64,000 nt of DNA from Phaeobacter gallaeciensis DSM 26640 (GCF_000511385.1 NC_023137.1:2425001-2489000), one strand, 5' to 3'. Positions 17,148 through 28,765 are shown, counted from the stretch's first letter. Notes: generated by a model not told the origin, from the letters alone. Numbers and translations are program-made.

Positions 17148-17897
17148 CTAGAAAAAGATGTCCGCCGCCGGGATATTCACGCGGCCTTTGGCGGTCTTGA
17201 GGACAAGGTTGCCATTGGCGTCCACTGTTTCAAAGGTGCCCTCGGTTTCGGAATTGGAAGTTCGCGCGATGATCACCTCGCCCAGTCGGGCTGCGCGGGC
17301 CAGCCAGGCCGTACGGATCGGCTCAAACCCATAAGTGACGAATTGCGTTTCGTAGCGATCATAGGCTGCAGCCAGCTCGGTCAGGAAGTCCTCCGGCGTG
17401 ACGTGGATCCCGGTTTCCGATAGTAGTGAGACAGGCCAGACAGCACCCGGCTCCAGCCACTCCTGCATCGGTGTCTCGATCAGATTGACCCCGATCCCAA
17501 TAGACAGATGTGTGACGCCGCCGACCGCCCCTGCGCTCTCCAGAAGAATGCCCGCCAGCTTACCACCATTCAAAAGCACATCATTGGGCCATTTCAATGC
17601 CAGACCCGCAGTTTCCCCGCAGAGTGCGACGCAGGCCTCATGCAGGGCCAGGGCCGCAACGAAGCTCCGCAGCGCCACTTGCTCAGGTGCGCCGTCCGGC
17701 CGCATCACCAGGGTTGCTGCAAAATTGCCTTTTGGTTCCTTCCACGCACGCCCTCTGCGGCCACGACCCTTGGTCTGGCGCTTGGCCATGATCCATTCCG
17801 GGCCGGTCAGCGTCGGCGCGCGGCGCGCGGCTTCATCCAGGGTGCTGTCCACTTCCTCAAGTAGGCTGCGTCCGTATCCCACTGGCCAATCACTCAT
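17148..17897 (-). CDS. birA: Biotin-[acetyl-CoA-carboxylase] ligase, short form
   Basis: A 249-residue biotin protein ligase without the N-terminal DNA-binding domain of the E. coli repressor-ligase. The biotinyl-AMP binding loop is KGRGRRGRAWKEPKGN, and the catalytic lysine region is LALKWPNDVLLNGGKLAGILLE. It attaches biotin to carboxylases; the methylcrotonyl-CoA carboxylase alpha subunit encoded at 36823-38760 is one expected substrate. The gene follows nuoN after 70 bases that contain a weak terminator-like hairpin. Confidence 0.94.
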   Translation of the reverse strand: MSDWPVGYGRSLLEEVDSTLDEAARRAPTLTGPEWIMAKRQTKGRGRRGRAWKEPKGNFAATLVMRPDGAPEQVALRSFVAALALHEACVALCGETAGLALKWPNDVLLNGGKLAGILLESAGAVGGVTHLSIGIGVNLIETPMQEWLEPGAVWPVSLLSETGIHVTPEDFLTELAAAYDRYETQFVTYGFEPIRTAWLARAARLGEVIIARTSNSETEGTFETVDANGNLVLKTAKGRVNIPAADIFF

Positions 17898-17916
17898 GAT
17901 CCTGTCCCTTCAAGGC

Positions 17917-17945
17917 AAAAAGGCCCGATCCGCAGACCAGGCCTT
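17917..17945 (-). terminator. Weak terminator or attenuator between nuoN and birA
   Basis: On the minus strand AAGGCC (17945-17940) can pair with GGCCTT (17925-17920) across a 14-base loop, followed by a short T run. The stem is only 6 bp, so partial termination after nuoN with read-through into birA is more likely than a full stop. Confidence 0.4.
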
Positions 17946-17967
17946 CGTGTGTTCTGTGTCAGAGCGG

Positions 17968-19407
17968 TCAGTTGACCAGCGTGGCAGCCGCTGATGCCGC
18001 TGCACCTTCGACGCCGAACATGTTGATAATTCCCAGAAGCATCACCGCGGCTGATGCCATCAGGAAACCCCAGAGGATTGGCGAGCGATTGGTTTCCAGC
18101 TCCTCGCCTTCTTCGCCGAAATACATGTAGTAGACGATGCGCAGATAGTAGAAAGCCCCGATAACAGAGGCAATCACGCCAGCAATCGCCAGCCATGCCA
18201 GACCGGCTTGATAGGCCGCGTTCAGCACGTATAGCTTGCCGAAGAAGCCCAGCATCGGCGGCACGCCTGCCAGCGAGAACAACAGGATCAGCATCGCAAG
18301 CGCCTTGCCCGGCTCACGACGGGAATAGAGGTTCAGCGCGCGGATATCGGTGATTGGCTTGCCGTCCTTCTCCATCATCAGGATGAAGGCAAAGGTGCCG
18401 ATGTTCATCGAGACGTAGATCGCCATATAGACCAGCAGTGCCTGCACACCGTAGGCCGTACCTGCTGCAAGACCCATCAACGCGTAGCCCATGTGGGCGA
18501 TGGAGGAATAGGCCATCAGACGTTTGATATCGCGCTGACCAATCGCAGCGACAGCACCGACGAACATGGAGAGCAGCGACAGCAGCGCAATGACCTGGCT
18601 CCAGTCCTGCACCGCATGGCCGAATGCGTCATGCAGCACGCGGGCGAACAGGCCCATAGCCGCAACCTTCGGCGCCGAGGCGAAGAAGGCTGTGACCGGG
18701 GTCGGTGCGCCCTCATAAACGTCAGGCGTCCACATGTGGAACGGAACCGCCGAAACCTTGAACGCCATGCCGGAGATCAGGAAGACGAGACCAAACAGCA
18801 GGCCGACCGACACTTCACCGTGCTGAGCAACGGCATAGATACCGGCAAAATCTGTCGTACCGGCAAAGCCATAGACCAACGACGCGCCATACAGGAGCAA
18901 ACCGGAGGACAGCGCGCCAAGAACGAAATACTTCAGGCCGGCTTCGGTCGATTTCACGCTGTCACGACGCAGGGACGCCACGACATAAAGCGCCAGCGAC
19001 TGCAATTCGAGGCCCATGTAAAGCGACATCAGGTTGCCGGCGGAGACCATCACCATCATGCCCACCGCGCTGAGCGCGACAAGGATGGGATATTCGAACC
19101 GCAGCATACCACGGCGCGACATGTAATCCTGCCCCATGACCAGCACAGCAGACGCTGACAACAGGATTGCGACCTTGGCGAAGCGGGCGAACCCGTCATC
19201 GACGAACATGCCGTTGAACGCCTCGCGGCTACCAGACGCGCCTGTCCCGATCCAGATCGCCAGCGCCGACATCAGACCGGCCATCAGCCAGATCAGAGCC
19301 GGGGCCAGTTTGTCCTTGCCCGTGTAGACACCCACGAGGAGCGCCGCCATTGCGCTGAGCGCCAGAACAATCTCTGGCAGGATAACGGTGAGATCAGCTG
19401 GGATCAT
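17968..19407 (-). CDS. nuoN: NADH-quinone oxidoreductase subunit N
   Basis: A 479-residue antiporter-like membrane subunit of complex I, starting [20 protein letters not shown]. It has about 14 hydrophobic segments. Typical Mrp-antiporter features include [19 protein letters not shown] with the key glutamate, [19 protein letters not shown] with lysine and proline of the broken helix, and [19 protein letters not shown]. The ATG at 19407 is used because the upstream open extension overlaps nuoM and lacks membrane character. It is the last nuo gene, 13 bases after nuoM. Confidence 0.96.
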   Translation of the reverse strand: MIPADLTVILPEIVLALSAMAALLVGVYTGKDKLAPALIWLMAGLMSALAIWIGTGASGSREAFNGMFVDDGFARFAKVAILLSASAVLVMGQDYMSRRGMLRFEYPILVALSAVGMMVMVSAGNLMSLYMGLELQSLALYVVASLRRDSVKSTEAGLKYFVLGALSSGLLLYGASLVYGFAGTTDFAGIYAVAQHGEVSVGLLFGLVFLISGMAFKVSAVPFHMWTPDVYEGAPTPVTAFFASAPKVAAMGLFARVLHDAFGHAVQDWSQVIALLSLLSMFVGAVAAIGQRDIKRLMAYSSIAHMGYALMGLAAGTAYGVQALLVYMAIYVSMNIGTFAFILMMEKDGKPITDIRALNLYSRREPGKALAMLILLFSLAGVPPMLGFFGKLYVLNAAYQAGLAWLAIAGVIASVIGAFYYLRIVYYMYFGEEGEELETNRSPILWGFLMASAAVMLLGIINMFGVEGAAASAAATLVN

Positions 19408-19420
19408 CGCCCACGCCCCC

Positions 19421-20968
19421 TTAGTGCGAAGCCATCTGGGTCGCCGGGGACAGATCCGCAGCGGCCAGAGATTGGTTGAAGTTAGCAATCAGCGCCTCAG
19501 TCGACGGGCTGATGATATCGGTGACAACCGCCGGATAGACGCCCAGCAGGATGGTCATGACGACAAGCGGTGCAAAGATAAACCGCTCACGTGCAGTCAT
19601 ATCCTTGATGGTTTTGAGGCTGCCCTTGATGAGGTCGCCAAAGACCACGCGGCGATAAAGCCACAGCGCATATCCCGCCGAGAAGATGACGCCGGTCGCA
19701 GCAACGGCTGCCACCCAGGTATTCTTCTGGAACGTGCCCATCAGGGTCAGGAATTCACCGATGAAGCCCGACGTGCCCGGCAGGCCAACATTGCCCATGG
19801 TGAAGAACATAAACACCAGTGCATAGGCAGGCATGCGGATGACAAGGCCACCGTAGGCGTCGATGTCACGGGTGTGCATGCGGTCATAGATCACGCCCAC
19901 GCAGAGGAACAGCGCCGCCGAGATGAAGCCGTGGCTCAGCATCTGAAAGATCGCGCCATCAATACCCTGCTGGTTGGCCGCAAAGATCCCCATGGTCACA
20001 AAGCCCATATGCGCCACGGACGAATAAGCGATCAGCTTCTTCATGTCCGACTGCACCAGCGCCACAAGAGAGGTGTAGACCACCGCGATTGCGGACATCC
20101 ACAGGATCACGTCGGTCATCACATCTGCGCCAACCGGGAACATCGGCAGGGAGAACCGCAGGAAGCCATAGCCGCCCATCTTCAACAGGATCGCCGCCAG
20201 GACAACAGAGCCAGCCGTCGGCGCCTGAACGTGCGCATCGGGCAGCCATGTATGGACAGGCCACATCGGCATTTTCACCGCGAAAGAGGCAAAGAAGGCC
20301 AGGAACAGCAGCGTCTGCATGCCGCCCACAACATGGATGCCCAGAAGATCGAAGCTACCCGCAGAGAAGCTATGCGTCAGCAGCTGCGCGATATCTGTGG
20401 TGCCCGCATCTGCATACATCGCCACCATAGCCACCAGCATCAGCACCGAGCCGAAGAAGGTATAGAGGAAGAATTTGAATGAAGCGTAGATCCGTTCCTT
20501 ACCGCCCCAGATGCCGATGATCAGGAACATCGGGATCAGGCCTGCCTCAAAGAACAGGTAGAACAGTACCAGGTCCAGCGCCATGAACACGCCCAGCATC
20601 AGCGTTTCCAGCAGCAGGAAGGCAATCATATATTCCTTGACCCGCGTGCTGACACCCCAGCTGGCCAGAATGGTCAGCGGCATCACAAAGGTGGTGAGCA
20701 TCACGAAGAGCACCGAAATGCCGTCCACGCCCATCTTATACTTCAGGCCAAAGATCCACTCGGCCTCTTCGACGAACTGAAAGCCCGTGTTGGAAGGATC
20801 GAACTGAAAGTAGATGCCAAGGCTGACCAGGAAGGTGATCGTGGTGGCAAAGAGCGCAACAGATTTGGCGTTGCGTTGCGCCGCCTCATCCTCGCCGCGC
20901 AGGAACAGGGCCAGAATGGCCGCCGCAAGCGCCGGGATAAAGGTGACAATAGAAAGGAGATTGTCCAT
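19421..20968 (-). CDS. nuoM: NADH-quinone oxidoreductase subunit M
   Basis: A 515-residue antiporter-like subunit with about 14 transmembrane helices. Conserved parts include [22 protein letters not shown] (key Glu), [24 protein letters not shown] (Lys in the broken helix) and [18 protein letters not shown]. It contributes one of the proton channels of complex I. The start codon overlaps the nuoL stop (ATGA). Its length is normal. Confidence 0.97.
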   Translation of the reverse strand: MDNLLSIVTFIPALAAAILALFLRGEDEAAQRNAKSVALFATTITFLVSLGIYFQFDPSNTGFQFVEEAEWIFGLKYKMGVDGISVLFVMLTTFVMPLTILASWGVSTRVKEYMIAFLLLETLMLGVFMALDLVLFYLFFEAGLIPMFLIIGIWGGKERIYASFKFFLYTFFGSVLMLVAMVAMYADAGTTDIAQLLTHSFSAGSFDLLGIHVVGGMQTLLFLAFFASFAVKMPMWPVHTWLPDAHVQAPTAGSVVLAAILLKMGGYGFLRFSLPMFPVGADVMTDVILWMSAIAVVYTSLVALVQSDMKKLIAYSSVAHMGFVTMGIFAANQQGIDGAIFQMLSHGFISAALFLCVGVIYDRMHTRDIDAYGGLVIRMPAYALVFMFFTMGNVGLPGTSGFIGEFLTLMGTFQKNTWVAAVAATGVIFSAGYALWLYRRVVFGDLIKGSLKTIKDMTARERFIFAPLVVMTILLGVYPAVVTDIISPSTEALIANFNQSLAAADLSPATQMASH

Positions 20969-23082
20969 CAGTGCGTTCCTCCGCCGATCGACATCCAGGT
21001 AACCAGAGCAGCAATGCCCAGCACCATCCAGAAAGCATAAGTGAAGATGTAACCCGACTGTGCGCGACCGGCGAGGCGGGTGAAGAAGGGAATGATACCC
21101 ATGGCGATACCGTTCAGGGCACCATCAATGGTCTTGCCATCACCACGCTTCCAGAAGAAGCGGCCGATCATCAGGGCCGGTTTGACAAAGATCGCGTCAT
21201 AGAGCTCGTCAAAGTACCACTTGTTCTTAAGGAACAGATAAAGCGGCTGCTGCTGCTTGGCCAGGCGGCCTGGCAGGCTCGGGTTCACGATGTAGAACAG
21301 GATCGCCAGACTAAGGCCGAGCAGCATCGCGATGAACGGCGACACCTTGACCCATTTCGGGGCAGCGTGGGCGTCGTCCAGCACAGTGTTGTCGGGACCA
21401 AAGTACAGCGCCCCCTCACCCGGCTTGCCGGTGAATACATAGTGATGCTCGCCCATGGCCCCTTCACCGTGATCATCTTTGGCTTCGCCGTGGCTGTCTG
21501 CACCATGTGCATCGTCGCCATGTGCTTCGCCGTGGCCTTCTGCTGAGGCTTCCGCATAGGGAATGCCATAGAACTTGCCCACTGTATCGGTGTGACCAAA
21601 GAAGCTGTTGTACCAGATCATACCGGAGAAGACTGCACCGAGTGCCAGAACACCCAGCGGGATCAGCATGACCATCGGGCTTTCATGCGCGTGATCATGC
21701 GTGTGCTTGTCACCGCGCGGCTTGCCGTAGAAGGTCAGGAAAATCAGGCGCCAGCTGTAGAATGAGGTCATCGCGGCAGCAATCACCAGCAGCCAGAACC
21801 CGTAGGAGGATCCGCCGGCATAGGCGCTTTCAATGATGGCATCCTTGGACAGGAAACCAGCGAAGCCGAAATGGGTGAGCGGAATACCGACACCGGTGAT
21901 GGCGAGTGTACCGATCATCATCGCGGCAAAGGTGTAAGGGATCTTTTTGCGCAGACCGCCGTAGTTCATCATGTCCTGCTCGTGGTGCATCGCGTGGATC
22001 ACGGAGCCCGCGCCAAGGAACAGCATCGCCTTGAAGAAGGCGTGTGTGAACAGGTGGAACATGGCTGCCGAGTACATGCCAACACCAGCAGCAACGAACA
22101 TGTAACCAAGCTGAGAACAGGTCGAATAGGCGATCACGCGTTTGATGTCAGTCTGAACCAGACCCACGGTCGCAGCGAAGAACGCCGTGGTCGCACCCAG
22201 CACGGTGATGAACGTCGTCGCCTCGGGCGCAAATTCCATCAGCGGCGACATGCGGCAAACGAGGAAAACACCTGCGGTCACCATGGTTGCCGCGTGGATC
22301 AGGGCTGACACCGGGGTCGGACCTTCCATCGCGTCCGGAAGCCATGTGTGCAGGATCAGCTGGGCCGATTTGCCCATCGCGCCGATGAACAGCAGAACAG
22401 CAATCAGGTTGGCTGCGTTCCATTCAGTCCACAGGAAGCTCAGCTGGGTTTCCGCCAGTTGCGGCGCAGCTGCAAAAATATCGTCAAAGTTGATGCTGTC
22501 AGTTAGGAAGAACAGCGCAAAGATGCCAAGCGAAAAGCCAAAGTCACCAACACGGTTGACGATGAAGGCTTTCATCGCCGCCGCATTTGCCGAAGGCTTG
22601 CGATAGTAGAAGCCGATCAGCAAGTACGAGGCAACGCCCACACCTTCCCAGCCAAAGAACATCTGGACCAGATTGTCGGAGGTCACCAGCATCAGCATGG
22701 CGAAGGTAAAGAACGACAGATAGGCAAAGAAGCGCGGCTTGTAGCTCTCGCCGTCTTTCCACTGCGGATCATGGGCCATGTAGCCAAAGGAATAGAGATG
22801 CACCAGCGAGGACACGGTGGTCACAACGATCAGCATGATCGCAGTCATCCGGTCCAGACGGATCGCCCAGGATGTCGAGAGCGAACCGCTTTCGATCCAG
22901 CGCAGGATCTCAATCGACTGGGTCACCCCGTCAAAGCTGAGGAAGACGATCCACGACAGAAGTGCCGACAGGAACAAAAGCCCCGTCGCAGTCCAGGTCG
23001 CTGCGGTCTCGCCGATGAATTTCCAGCCAAAGCCACAGATGATGGCCCCGACCAGAGGGGCAAAGAGAAGGATAGTTTCCAT
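20968..23082 (-). CDS. nuoL: NADH-quinone oxidoreductase subunit L with His-rich insert
   Basis: A 704-residue distal antiporter-like subunit with an additional C-terminal lateral helix region. Conserved parts include [42 protein letters not shown] and [20 protein letters not shown]. It is longer than E. coli NuoL (about 613 residues) because of hydrophilic insertions near the C-terminal third. One contains HTHDHAHE (about 21680-21715). The other is a His/Glu/Asp-rich run, for example [13 protein letters not shown] (encoded at about 21442-21549). These face the aqueous phase and could bind divalent metal. The function of the inserts is unknown. Confidence 0.96.
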   Translation of the reverse strand: METILLFAPLVGAIICGFGWKFIGETAATWTATGLLFLSALLSWIVFLSFDGVTQSIEILRWIESGSLSTSWAIRLDRMTAIMLIVVTTVSSLVHLYSFGYMAHDPQWKDGESYKPRFFAYLSFFTFAMLMLVTSDNLVQMFFGWEGVGVASYLLIGFYYRKPSANAAAMKAFIVNRVGDFGFSLGIFALFFLTDSINFDDIFAAAPQLAETQLSFLWTEWNAANLIAVLLFIGAMGKSAQLILHTWLPDAMEGPTPVSALIHAATMVTAGVFLVCRMSPLMEFAPEATTFITVLGATTAFFAATVGLVQTDIKRVIAYSTCSQLGYMFVAAGVGMYSAAMFHLFTHAFFKAMLFLGAGSVIHAMHHEQDMMNYGGLRKKIPYTFAAMMIGTLAITGVGIPLTHFGFAGFLSKDAIIESAYAGGSSYGFWLLVIAAAMTSFYSWRLIFLTFYGKPRGDKHTHDHAHESPMVMLIPLGVLALGAVFSGMIWYNSFFGHTDTVGKFYGIPYAEASAEGHGEAHGDDAHGADSHGEAKDDHGEGAMGEHHYVFTGKPGEGALYFGPDNTVLDDAHAAPKWVKVSPFIAMLLGLSLAILFYIVNPSLPGRLAKQQQPLYLFLKNKWYFDELYDAIFVKPALMIGRFFWKRGDGKTIDGALNGIAMGIIPFFTRLAGRAQSGYIFTYAFWMVLGIAALVTWMSIGGGTH

Positions 23083-23088
23083 GACGCT

Positions 23089-23394
23089 TTAGCCCTTCAT
23101 CAAGTTGATGTCTTCCACGGCGATGGTGCCGCGGTTGCGGAAGAAGCAAACCAGGATCGCAAGGCCGATGGCAGCCTCAGCGGCGGCCACGGTCAGCACG
23201 AACAGGGTAAAGACCTGCCCGACCAGATCGCCGAGGAACGACGAGAAGGCCACGAGGTTGATATTCACCGCGAGGAGCATCAGTTCGATGCTCATCAGGA
23301 GGATGATGACATTCTTGCGGTTCAGGAAGAGCCCGAAGATGCCGATGACGAACAGCGTCGCCGCGACGGTTAGATAATGCTCGAGTGTGATCAT
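23089..23394 (-). CDS. nuoK: NADH-quinone oxidoreductase subunit K
   Basis: A 101-residue protein with three transmembrane helices, homologous to MrpC, carrying the conserved membrane glutamates in [18 protein letters not shown] and [13 protein letters not shown]. It is part of the E-channel proton path of complex I. Its length is the family standard. It lies 4 bases downstream of nuoJ and 6 bases before nuoL. Confidence 0.97.
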   Translation of the reverse strand: MITLEHYLTVAATLFVIGIFGLFLNRKNVIILLMSIELMLLAVNINLVAFSSFLGDLVGQVFTLFVLTVAAAEAAIGLAILVCFFRNRGTIAVEDINLMKG

Positions 23395-23398
23395 TGTC

Positions 23399-24001
23399 TC
23401 AAAGCCCCTGCCCCGGTTTCACATCCTTGAGTTCCATCGCAGTCGCCGGGTCACGCATCATCTGCGCGACGATGTCCTGACGTTTCACGTCCTGACGATG
23501 GCGCAGCGTCAGCACAATCGCGCCGATCATCGCGACCAGCAGGATCAGGCCGGAGAGTTGGAACAGAAGGAAGTATTGATCATAGATGATGAGGCCAAGC
23601 GCCTCGGTGTTATGTTGGTCGGCGGGGATCGGCTGGGCCAGCTGCGTGGCAGCCGCTGGTGCGGTTTCCCAAACGCCAAAGGCCATGACGAACTGCATCA
23701 GGATGACCAGACCGATGAGCAACGCCAGCGGCATGTAGCGCGCCATCTCGGCCTTCAGCTCGGCAAAGTCCACATCCAGCATCATCACCACAAAAAGGAA
23801 CAGCACCGCAACCGCGCCCACGTAGACGATGATCAGCAGCATGGCGACAAATTCAGCCCCCAGCAGGACGAACAGCCCGGCCGAGGAAATGAAGGCCAGG
23901 ATCAGCCACAGCACCGAATGCACCGGCTGACGGCTGATCACCGTGAACAGCCCGCCGGTGATGGCGCTGATGGCAAAGAGGTAAAAGGCAAAAACGCTCA
24001 T
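23399..24001 (-). CDS. nuoJ: NADH-quinone oxidoreductase subunit J
   Basis: A 200-residue subunit with five predicted transmembrane helices. It contains the conserved [30 protein letters not shown] stretch with the glycine-rich, pi-bulge-containing third helix that couples quinone reduction to proton pumping. The start ATG at 24001 overlaps the stop of the preceding carboxymuconolactone-decarboxylase-like gene by 4 bases. Confidence 0.96.
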   Translation of the reverse strand: MSVFAFYLFAISAITGGLFTVISRQPVHSVLWLILAFISSAGLFVLLGAEFVAMLLIIVYVGAVAVLFLFVVMMLDVDFAELKAEMARYMPLALLIGLVILMQFVMAFGVWETAPAAATQLAQPIPADQHNTEALGLIIYDQYFLLFQLSGLILLVAMIGAIVLTLRHRQDVKRQDIVAQMMRDPATAMELKDVKPGQGL

Positions 24002-24417
24002 GTTTCATCGTCCCCTTTGGCGTCCATCACCTCTTGCGCCAGCTCCAGCGCGCGGGTCATGGCCGGGATGCCGGCAAAGACCGACATCTGTCCGATCGTT
24101 TCAACGATCTCTTGTTTCTTCGCGCCGGCCTCTAGGGCATGGCGCACGGTCTGGCGCACGGCGGAATCTGCCTGTGCGCCCTGCATTGTCAGCCCCGCCA
24201 GCGTCAGCAACAGGCGGGTTTTGGCATCCAGACCGCCGGTGTTGACTGTATTGCCGAACATCATTTCCATGACGTCCTTCGGCATTGTCGGCCACAGCGA
24301 CTCAAACTCCTTGAACGCACCGGTGGGAGAGAAGCTCTCCAACGCGGGGTTCAGGGCTTTGGCCATGTCCTGAGCCTGGGCCATCATGGCCTCAAATGGA
24401 TTCTTGGCGTCGCTCAT
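23998..24417 (-). CDS. Carboxymuconolactone decarboxylase-like protein inside the nuo operon
   Basis: A 139-residue AhpD/CMD-fold protein. The core [48 protein letters not shown] has the family helix pattern, including [12 protein letters not shown]. There is no CxxC pair and no cysteine anywhere, so AhpD-type peroxidase chemistry is excluded. It sits between nuoI and nuoJ, overlapping both genes by 4 bases, so its synthesis is tightly coupled to complex I. Roles in assembly, quinone-site protection or scaffolding are speculation. Confidence 0.85.
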   Translation of the reverse strand: MSDAKNPFEAMMAQAQDMAKALNPALESFSPTGAFKEFESLWPTMPKDVMEMMFGNTVNTGGLDAKTRLLLTLAGLTMQGAQADSAVRQTVRHALEAGAKKQEIVETIGQMSVFAGIPAMTRALELAQEVMDAKGDDET

Positions 24418-24908
24418 CTGTAAGGCGCGTCCAGTTCGAGGTTGCGGGCAATCTCAGCTTCCCAGCGTTCGCCGTTCGACAGCAGTTTATCCTTGTCGTA
24501 GAACAGCTCCTCACGGGTCTCGGTGGCGAATTCGAAATTCGGCCCTTCGACAATGGCATCCACCGGGCAGGCTTCCTGGCAGAAACCGCAGTAGATGCAT
24601 TTGGTCATGTCGATGTCATAGCGCGTGGTGCGGCGGCTGCCGTCTTCGCGCGGTTCCGCGTCGATGGTGATCGCCTGCGCCGGGCAGACCGCCTCGCAGA
24701 GTTTACAGGCGATGCAGCGCTCCTCACCGTTGGGGTAACGGCGCAGGGCGTGTTCGCCGCGGAAACGGGGCGACAGCGGGCCCTTCTCATGCGGGTAGTT
24801 CAGGGTTGCCTTGGGGGCAAAGAAATACTTCAGCCCCAGTTTGAAGCCGACCCAGAAATCCTGCAGCAGGAAGTATTTGGCGGCGCGGGTGTAGTCGATG
24901 TTCGCCAT
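24414..24908 (-). CDS. nuoI: NADH-quinone oxidoreductase subunit I
   Basis: A 164-residue TYKY-type ferredoxin subunit that carries the N6a and N6b [4Fe-4S] clusters on the path to quinone. Two complete motifs are present: C65-x2-C68-x2-C71-x3-C75 ([11 protein letters not shown]) and C104-x2-C107-x2-C110-x3-C114 ([11 protein letters not shown]). The N-terminal helix [12 protein letters not shown] attaches to the membrane arm. It lies 3 bases downstream of nuoH. Confidence 0.97.
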   Translation of the reverse strand: MANIDYTRAAKYFLLQDFWVGFKLGLKYFFAPKATLNYPHEKGPLSPRFRGEHALRRYPNGEERCIACKLCEAVCPAQAITIDAEPREDGSRRTTRYDIDMTKCIYCGFCQEACPVDAIVEGPNFEFATETREELFYDKDKLLSNGERWEAEIARNLELDAPYR

Positions 24909-24911
24909 CAG

Positions 24912-25949
24912 TTAGCCTCCCACGGTCCAGCGGGCGAAGATGCCCCAGAACCAGTCAAATTTTGCAGCAAAGGACACGAAGACCACCCAGGCCAGCGAGA
25001 ACGGCAGGAACACTTTCCAGCCCAGACGCATCAGCTGATCGTAGCGGTAGCGCGGGGTGATCGCCTTCACCATCGCGAAGAGGAAGAAGAAGAATGCCAT
25101 TTTGGCAACCATCCACAGCACCCCATCCGGCAGGCCCGGGATCGGGGACAGCCAGCCGCCAAAGAACAGCAGGGTTGTCAGCGAGCACATCAGGAAGATG
25201 GCAATATATTCACCAGCCATGAACAAGAGGAACGGGGTTGCCGAGTATTCCACCTGATAGCCCGCAACCAGTTCCGATTCCGCTTCCGGCAGGTCAAACG
25301 GCGGGCGGTTGGTTTCTGCCAGCGCCGAGATGAAGAACAGGAAGACCATCGGGAAGTGCGGGATCCAGTACCAGTTCAAGAGACCCAGATCGCCATCCTG
25401 CGCGCGCACGATATCGCCAAAGTTCATTGAGCCGGTGGAGATGATCACACCAACGATGATCAAACCGATAGAGACCTCATAGGAGATCATCTGTGCCGCA
25501 GAGCGCAAGGAGCCGAGGAACGGGTATTTCGAGTTCGACGCCCAGCCCCCCATGATCACGCCGTAAACCTCAAGCGAGGAGACCGCGAACACATAGAGGA
25601 TGGCGACGTTGATATCCGAGAGCACCCAGCCGTCGTTGAAGGGGATCACCGCCCAGGCGATCATCGCCAGAACAAAACTGGTCAGCGGTGCCAGAATGAA
25701 GACCGCCCGGTCAGAACCGGCCGGGATCACAACTTCCTTGACCACATATTTGAGCGCATCCGCCACCGATTGCAGCAGGCCGTAAACGCCCACCACATTG
25801 GGGCCTCTGCGCATCTGGACTGCCGCCCAGATCTTGCGATCCCCGTAAACGAGGAACAGAAGCGAAATCATGACAAAGGCAACAACTGCAAGCACTTGCG
25901 CCAGGATCAGTACAGCAATGCCGCCTGGGGTGTTAAAGAATTCAGCCAT
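24912..25949 (-). CDS. nuoH: NADH-quinone oxidoreductase subunit H
   Basis: A 345-residue ND1-type membrane subunit forming the quinone chamber, with eight or nine hydrophobic helices. Conserved features are [20 protein letters not shown] near the N-terminus, the acidic third loop with [20 protein letters not shown], and [21 protein letters not shown]. Its length is typical. It follows the small lipoprotein gene by 6 bases. Confidence 0.97.
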   Translation of the reverse strand: MAEFFNTPGGIAVLILAQVLAVVAFVMISLLFLVYGDRKIWAAVQMRRGPNVVGVYGLLQSVADALKYVVKEVVIPAGSDRAVFILAPLTSFVLAMIAWAVIPFNDGWVLSDINVAILYVFAVSSLEVYGVIMGGWASNSKYPFLGSLRSAAQMISYEVSIGLIIVGVIISTGSMNFGDIVRAQDGDLGLLNWYWIPHFPMVFLFFISALAETNRPPFDLPEAESELVAGYQVEYSATPFLLFMAGEYIAIFLMCSLTTLLFFGGWLSPIPGLPDGVLWMVAKMAFFFFLFAMVKAITPRYRYDQLMRLGWKVFLPFSLAWVVFVSFAAKFDWFWGIFARWTVGG

Positions 25950-25955
25950 AGGTCC

Positions 25956-26342
25956 TCACACCGTGGGTATTCCGTTAGCCTCGCAATCCGCGACCACGAC
26001 TTCGGCGTCGATGGTGCGCAGTCCGCGCGGGAGGGAAGGCGAGATGGTGTAGACAGCATCTGCGATCTGAACGCCACCCTCTTGTTTCATTTTTGTGCGC
26101 ACATGACGTGCAAATCCATAACCGCGGATCAGCGCATATTGCGCGGCCGCGCATTCAGCATAATTATCCAGATCGGCACCGTTTCTTGCGCCGGTCATGG
26201 CAACGCGGAACTGCACCAGATCCCCGTCCAACAGCCGCGTCTCCACCCCTTTGTAGCCAGGGTTGAAAGGCGTCTGCGATGTCTGCGGGGCCTGCACGCA
26301 GGCCGCCAGCAACAACGGCGATATGATGCCCGCCCGGATCAC
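25956..26342 (-). CDS. Small predicted lipoprotein between nuoG and nuoH
   Basis: A 128-residue protein starting at a GTG (26342) that overlaps the nuoG stop (GTGA). The N-terminus [19 protein letters not shown] is a lipoprotein signal with the lipobox LLAAC (Cys15). The mature part has two more cysteines (in AECAAAQYA and VADCEAN), which could form one disulfide in the periplasm. I do not recognise the family. Its tight coupling to nuoG and nuoH suggests a complex I-linked envelope role, which is inference from position only. Confidence 0.72.
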   Translation of the reverse strand: MIRAGIISPLLLAACVQAPQTSQTPFNPGYKGVETRLLDGDLVQFRVAMTGARNGADLDNYAECAAAQYALIRGYGFARHVRTKMKQEGGVQIADAVYTISPSLPRGLRTIDAEVVVADCEANGIPTV

Positions 26343-28357
26343 TCCGCCGCGATCTTCTCGGCGCCGCGCGCCTTTGCACCCGCCGACAGTTCTGCCATCA
26401 GCTGCGAAGACCGCGCAATCGGGTTGGTCAGGTAGAAATCCTTGACCGCCGGCAGGAAGGCGGCCTTGCCCATTGCCTCAACCTCAAGTGCCGGACCCTC
26501 GTTGTCGGCCACCTCGTCGATGCGGGCCAGATGAGGCACCTCTGCGACCAGCGCACTGCGCAGCTGTGCCAGCGAGTCATAGGAAAGCTTGGCGTCCAGC
26601 TCAGCACTCAGCGCGCGCAGGATAGCCCAGTTTTCCTTCGCTTCGCCCGGCGCAAAGCTTGCGCGCATAGCCAACTGCGGGCGACCTTCGGTGTTCACGA
26701 ACAGGCCGTTCTCTTCGGTATAAGCCGCACCCGGGAGAATGATGTCGGCACGATGCGCACCGCGATCCCCATGCGAACCTTGGTAGATCACCGTAGTGCC
26801 AGCATCGATTTCGACCTCATCCGCGCCAAGGTTGTAGATCACCTCAGCCCCGTCAATGGCGGCTTCGACGCCGCCTTCGGTGACGGCATTCACATCCATT
26901 GCGCCAACACGGGCCGCAGCGGTGTGCAGCACCATCAGCTTGCTTTCGGTCAGCGCCGCATATTTCTGTGCTTGTGCCAGCACCGCCAGGCCATCAGCCT
27001 CACGCAGGGCGCCCTGCCCGACGATGACCAGCGTGTCCTTGCCAATCGCGCCTTCGGTTTCACCATTGACCAGCGCCTCAAGTGCTGCGCGGTCGCTGCC
27101 GAGATGGGCATAGTCATAGGTGAGATCGACGGGCTGACCAATCAGGCCGATGTTGGCGCCATTGATCCAGGCTTTGCGCAGGCGCGCGTTCAGTACCGGT
27201 GCTTCATTGCGCGAGTCGGTGCCGATCAGCATGATTGCCTTGGCGCTGTCGATATCTTCGATGGTTGCGGTGCCAACATAGGCCGCGCGGTTGCCGATGG
27301 GCAAACGGGCCTTGTCGGTCCGGCATTCCACCTTGCCGCCCTGCCCTTCGACCAGCTGCTTCAGAGCAAAAGCCGCCTCAACCGGGGCCAGATCACCGAT
27401 CAGACCGGCAATTTTCTTGCCCTTCATCGCGGTGGCGGCTGCCTCCAGCGCTTCCGGCCAGGTGGCGGGCTTCAACTTGCCATCAACACGCACGTAAGGG
27501 CGATCCAAACGCTGGCGGCGCAGCCCGTCCCAGACAAAGCGGGTCTTGTCGCTGATCCACTCCTCGTTCACGCCGTCATGGTTGCGCGGCAGGATCCGCA
27601 TCACTTCGCGGCCTTTGGTGTCCACGCGGATGTTGGAGCCAAGCGCGTCCATCACGTCGATGGTCTCGGTCTTGGTCAGTTCCCACGGACGCGCGGTGAA
27701 GGCGTAGGGTTTCGACGTCAGCGCCCCAACCGGGCAAAGATCGATGATGTTGCCTTGCAGGTTCGAGTCCAGTGTCTCGTTCAGATAGGAGGTGATCTCG
27801 CTGTCCTCACCCCGGCCGGTCTGGCCCATCTGGGTGATGCCTGCCACCTCGGTGGTGAAGCGGACGCAGCGGGTGCAGGAAATGCAGCGGGTCATTGCGG
27901 TGCCGACCAGCGGCCCCAGATCCAGATCATCAACCGCACGCTTGGCTTCGCGGAAACGCGAGAAGTCCACGCCATAGGCCATAGCCTGATCCTGAAGATC
28001 ACACTCGCCGCCCTGATCGCAAATCGGGCAGTCCAGCGGGTGGTTGATGAGCAGGAACTCCATCACCCCTTCGCGGGCCTTTTTCACCATGGGTGAATTG
28101 GTCTTCACCTGCGGTGCCTGCCCCTCAGGACCGGGGCGCAAATCGCGAACCTGCATCGCACAGGACGCGGCAGGTTTTGGCGGACCGCCAACGACCTCAA
28201 CCAGGCACATACGGCAATTGCCGGCGATGGACAGACGCTCATGATAGCAGAACCGGGGAATTTCCACCCCGGCCTCTTCACAGGCCTGGATCAGGGTCAT
28301 CGCCCCATCCACCTCAATCTCGGTTCCGTCAATGTTGATCTTGCGGAGGTCAGACAT
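26339..28357 (-). CDS. nuoG: NADH-quinone oxidoreductase subunit G
   Basis: A 672-residue iron-sulfur subunit of the peripheral arm. The N-terminal [2Fe-2S] N1b cluster is ligated by C37, C48, C51 and C66. Then come the His/Cys-ligated N5 site in [19 protein letters not shown] and the [4Fe-4S] N4 motif [10 protein letters not shown] with a later LCPVGAL cysteine. The remainder is a molybdopterin-oxidoreductase-like domain without cofactor. It is shorter than the E. coli form (about 900 residues), as usual in alphaproteobacteria. Confidence 0.97.
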   Translation of the reverse strand: MSDLRKINIDGTEIEVDGAMTLIQACEEAGVEIPRFCYHERLSIAGNCRMCLVEVVGGPPKPAASCAMQVRDLRPGPEGQAPQVKTNSPMVKKAREGVMEFLLINHPLDCPICDQGGECDLQDQAMAYGVDFSRFREAKRAVDDLDLGPLVGTAMTRCISCTRCVRFTTEVAGITQMGQTGRGEDSEITSYLNETLDSNLQGNIIDLCPVGALTSKPYAFTARPWELTKTETIDVMDALGSNIRVDTKGREVMRILPRNHDGVNEEWISDKTRFVWDGLRRQRLDRPYVRVDGKLKPATWPEALEAAATAMKGKKIAGLIGDLAPVEAAFALKQLVEGQGGKVECRTDKARLPIGNRAAYVGTATIEDIDSAKAIMLIGTDSRNEAPVLNARLRKAWINGANIGLIGQPVDLTYDYAHLGSDRAALEALVNGETEGAIGKDTLVIVGQGALREADGLAVLAQAQKYAALTESKLMVLHTAAARVGAMDVNAVTEGGVEAAIDGAEVIYNLGADEVEIDAGTTVIYQGSHGDRGAHRADIILPGAAYTEENGLFVNTEGRPQLAMRASFAPGEAKENWAILRALSAELDAKLSYDSLAQLRSALVAEVPHLARIDEVADNEGPALEVEAMGKAAFLPAVKDFYLTNPIARSSQLMAELSAGAKARGAEKIAAE

Positions 28358-28360
28358 GGT

Positions 28361-28765
28361 CTATTTCGCCCTCAGTAAAACGCCGATCGCGCTGTTTTTC
28401 TTGATTTCCGCACGACCAAACGCACAGAATGTTTCCGTTTTCTCGTAAGAGACCCCGTTTTGCGCCAGGAAGCGTTCTCCCTTGGCCCGCATCCGGGCTT
28501 TTTCCGTGTCCGAGCCGATGTAGGCGCGGATTTCACTATCCGTATAGCCGAGGGCATTGGCGCGCGTGCGCAGGCGGCGCAGCTCTGTCAGCCCTTTGAA
28601 ATAACGCGCGGATATGCTGTCGCAGTGGTCCGATACTTCCTTAGCCAGCGCGACCGCAAACAGTGGGTCTTCAATCTCCTGCACGTCGCGCAGAGATGGC
28701 TTCGCCGCCGCTATAGAAGGCAATACCATCAGGCAGGTGGCACAGGTTGCAATCAGGGTTCGCAT
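28361..28765 (-). CDS. DUF5333 exported protein in the nuo operon
   Basis: A 134-residue protein beginning MRTLIATCATCLMVLPSIAAA, a cleavable signal peptide, then KPSLRDVQEIEDPLFAVALA. The pattern ISARYFKGLTELRRLRTRA, AYIGSDTEKARMRAKGERF and a C-terminus IKKNSAIGVLLRAK match the DUF5333 family of Rhodobacteraceae as I remember it. Two mature cysteines may pair. The ATG at 28765 is preceded by AAGGAGCG; the frame is open further upstream without a better start. It lies 3 bases before nuoG. Function unknown. Confidence 0.82.
   Translation of the reverse strand: MRTLIATCATCLMVLPSIAAAKPSLRDVQEIEDPLFAVALAKEVSDHCDSISARYFKGLTELRRLRTRANALGYTDSEIRAYIGSDTEKARMRAKGERFLAQNGVSYEKTETFCAFGRAEIKKNSAIGVLLRAK

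Noticed and set aside
21442..21549. Repeated His-rich codons in nuoL as a tandem DNA repeat or mobile element
   Set aside because: Units vary in sequence and keep the reading frame; it is a coding low-complexity insert, not a separate element.
26531..28096. Open frame of 521 codons opposite nuoG
   Set aside because: Antisense shadow; nuoG on the other strand has all cluster ligands and correct length.
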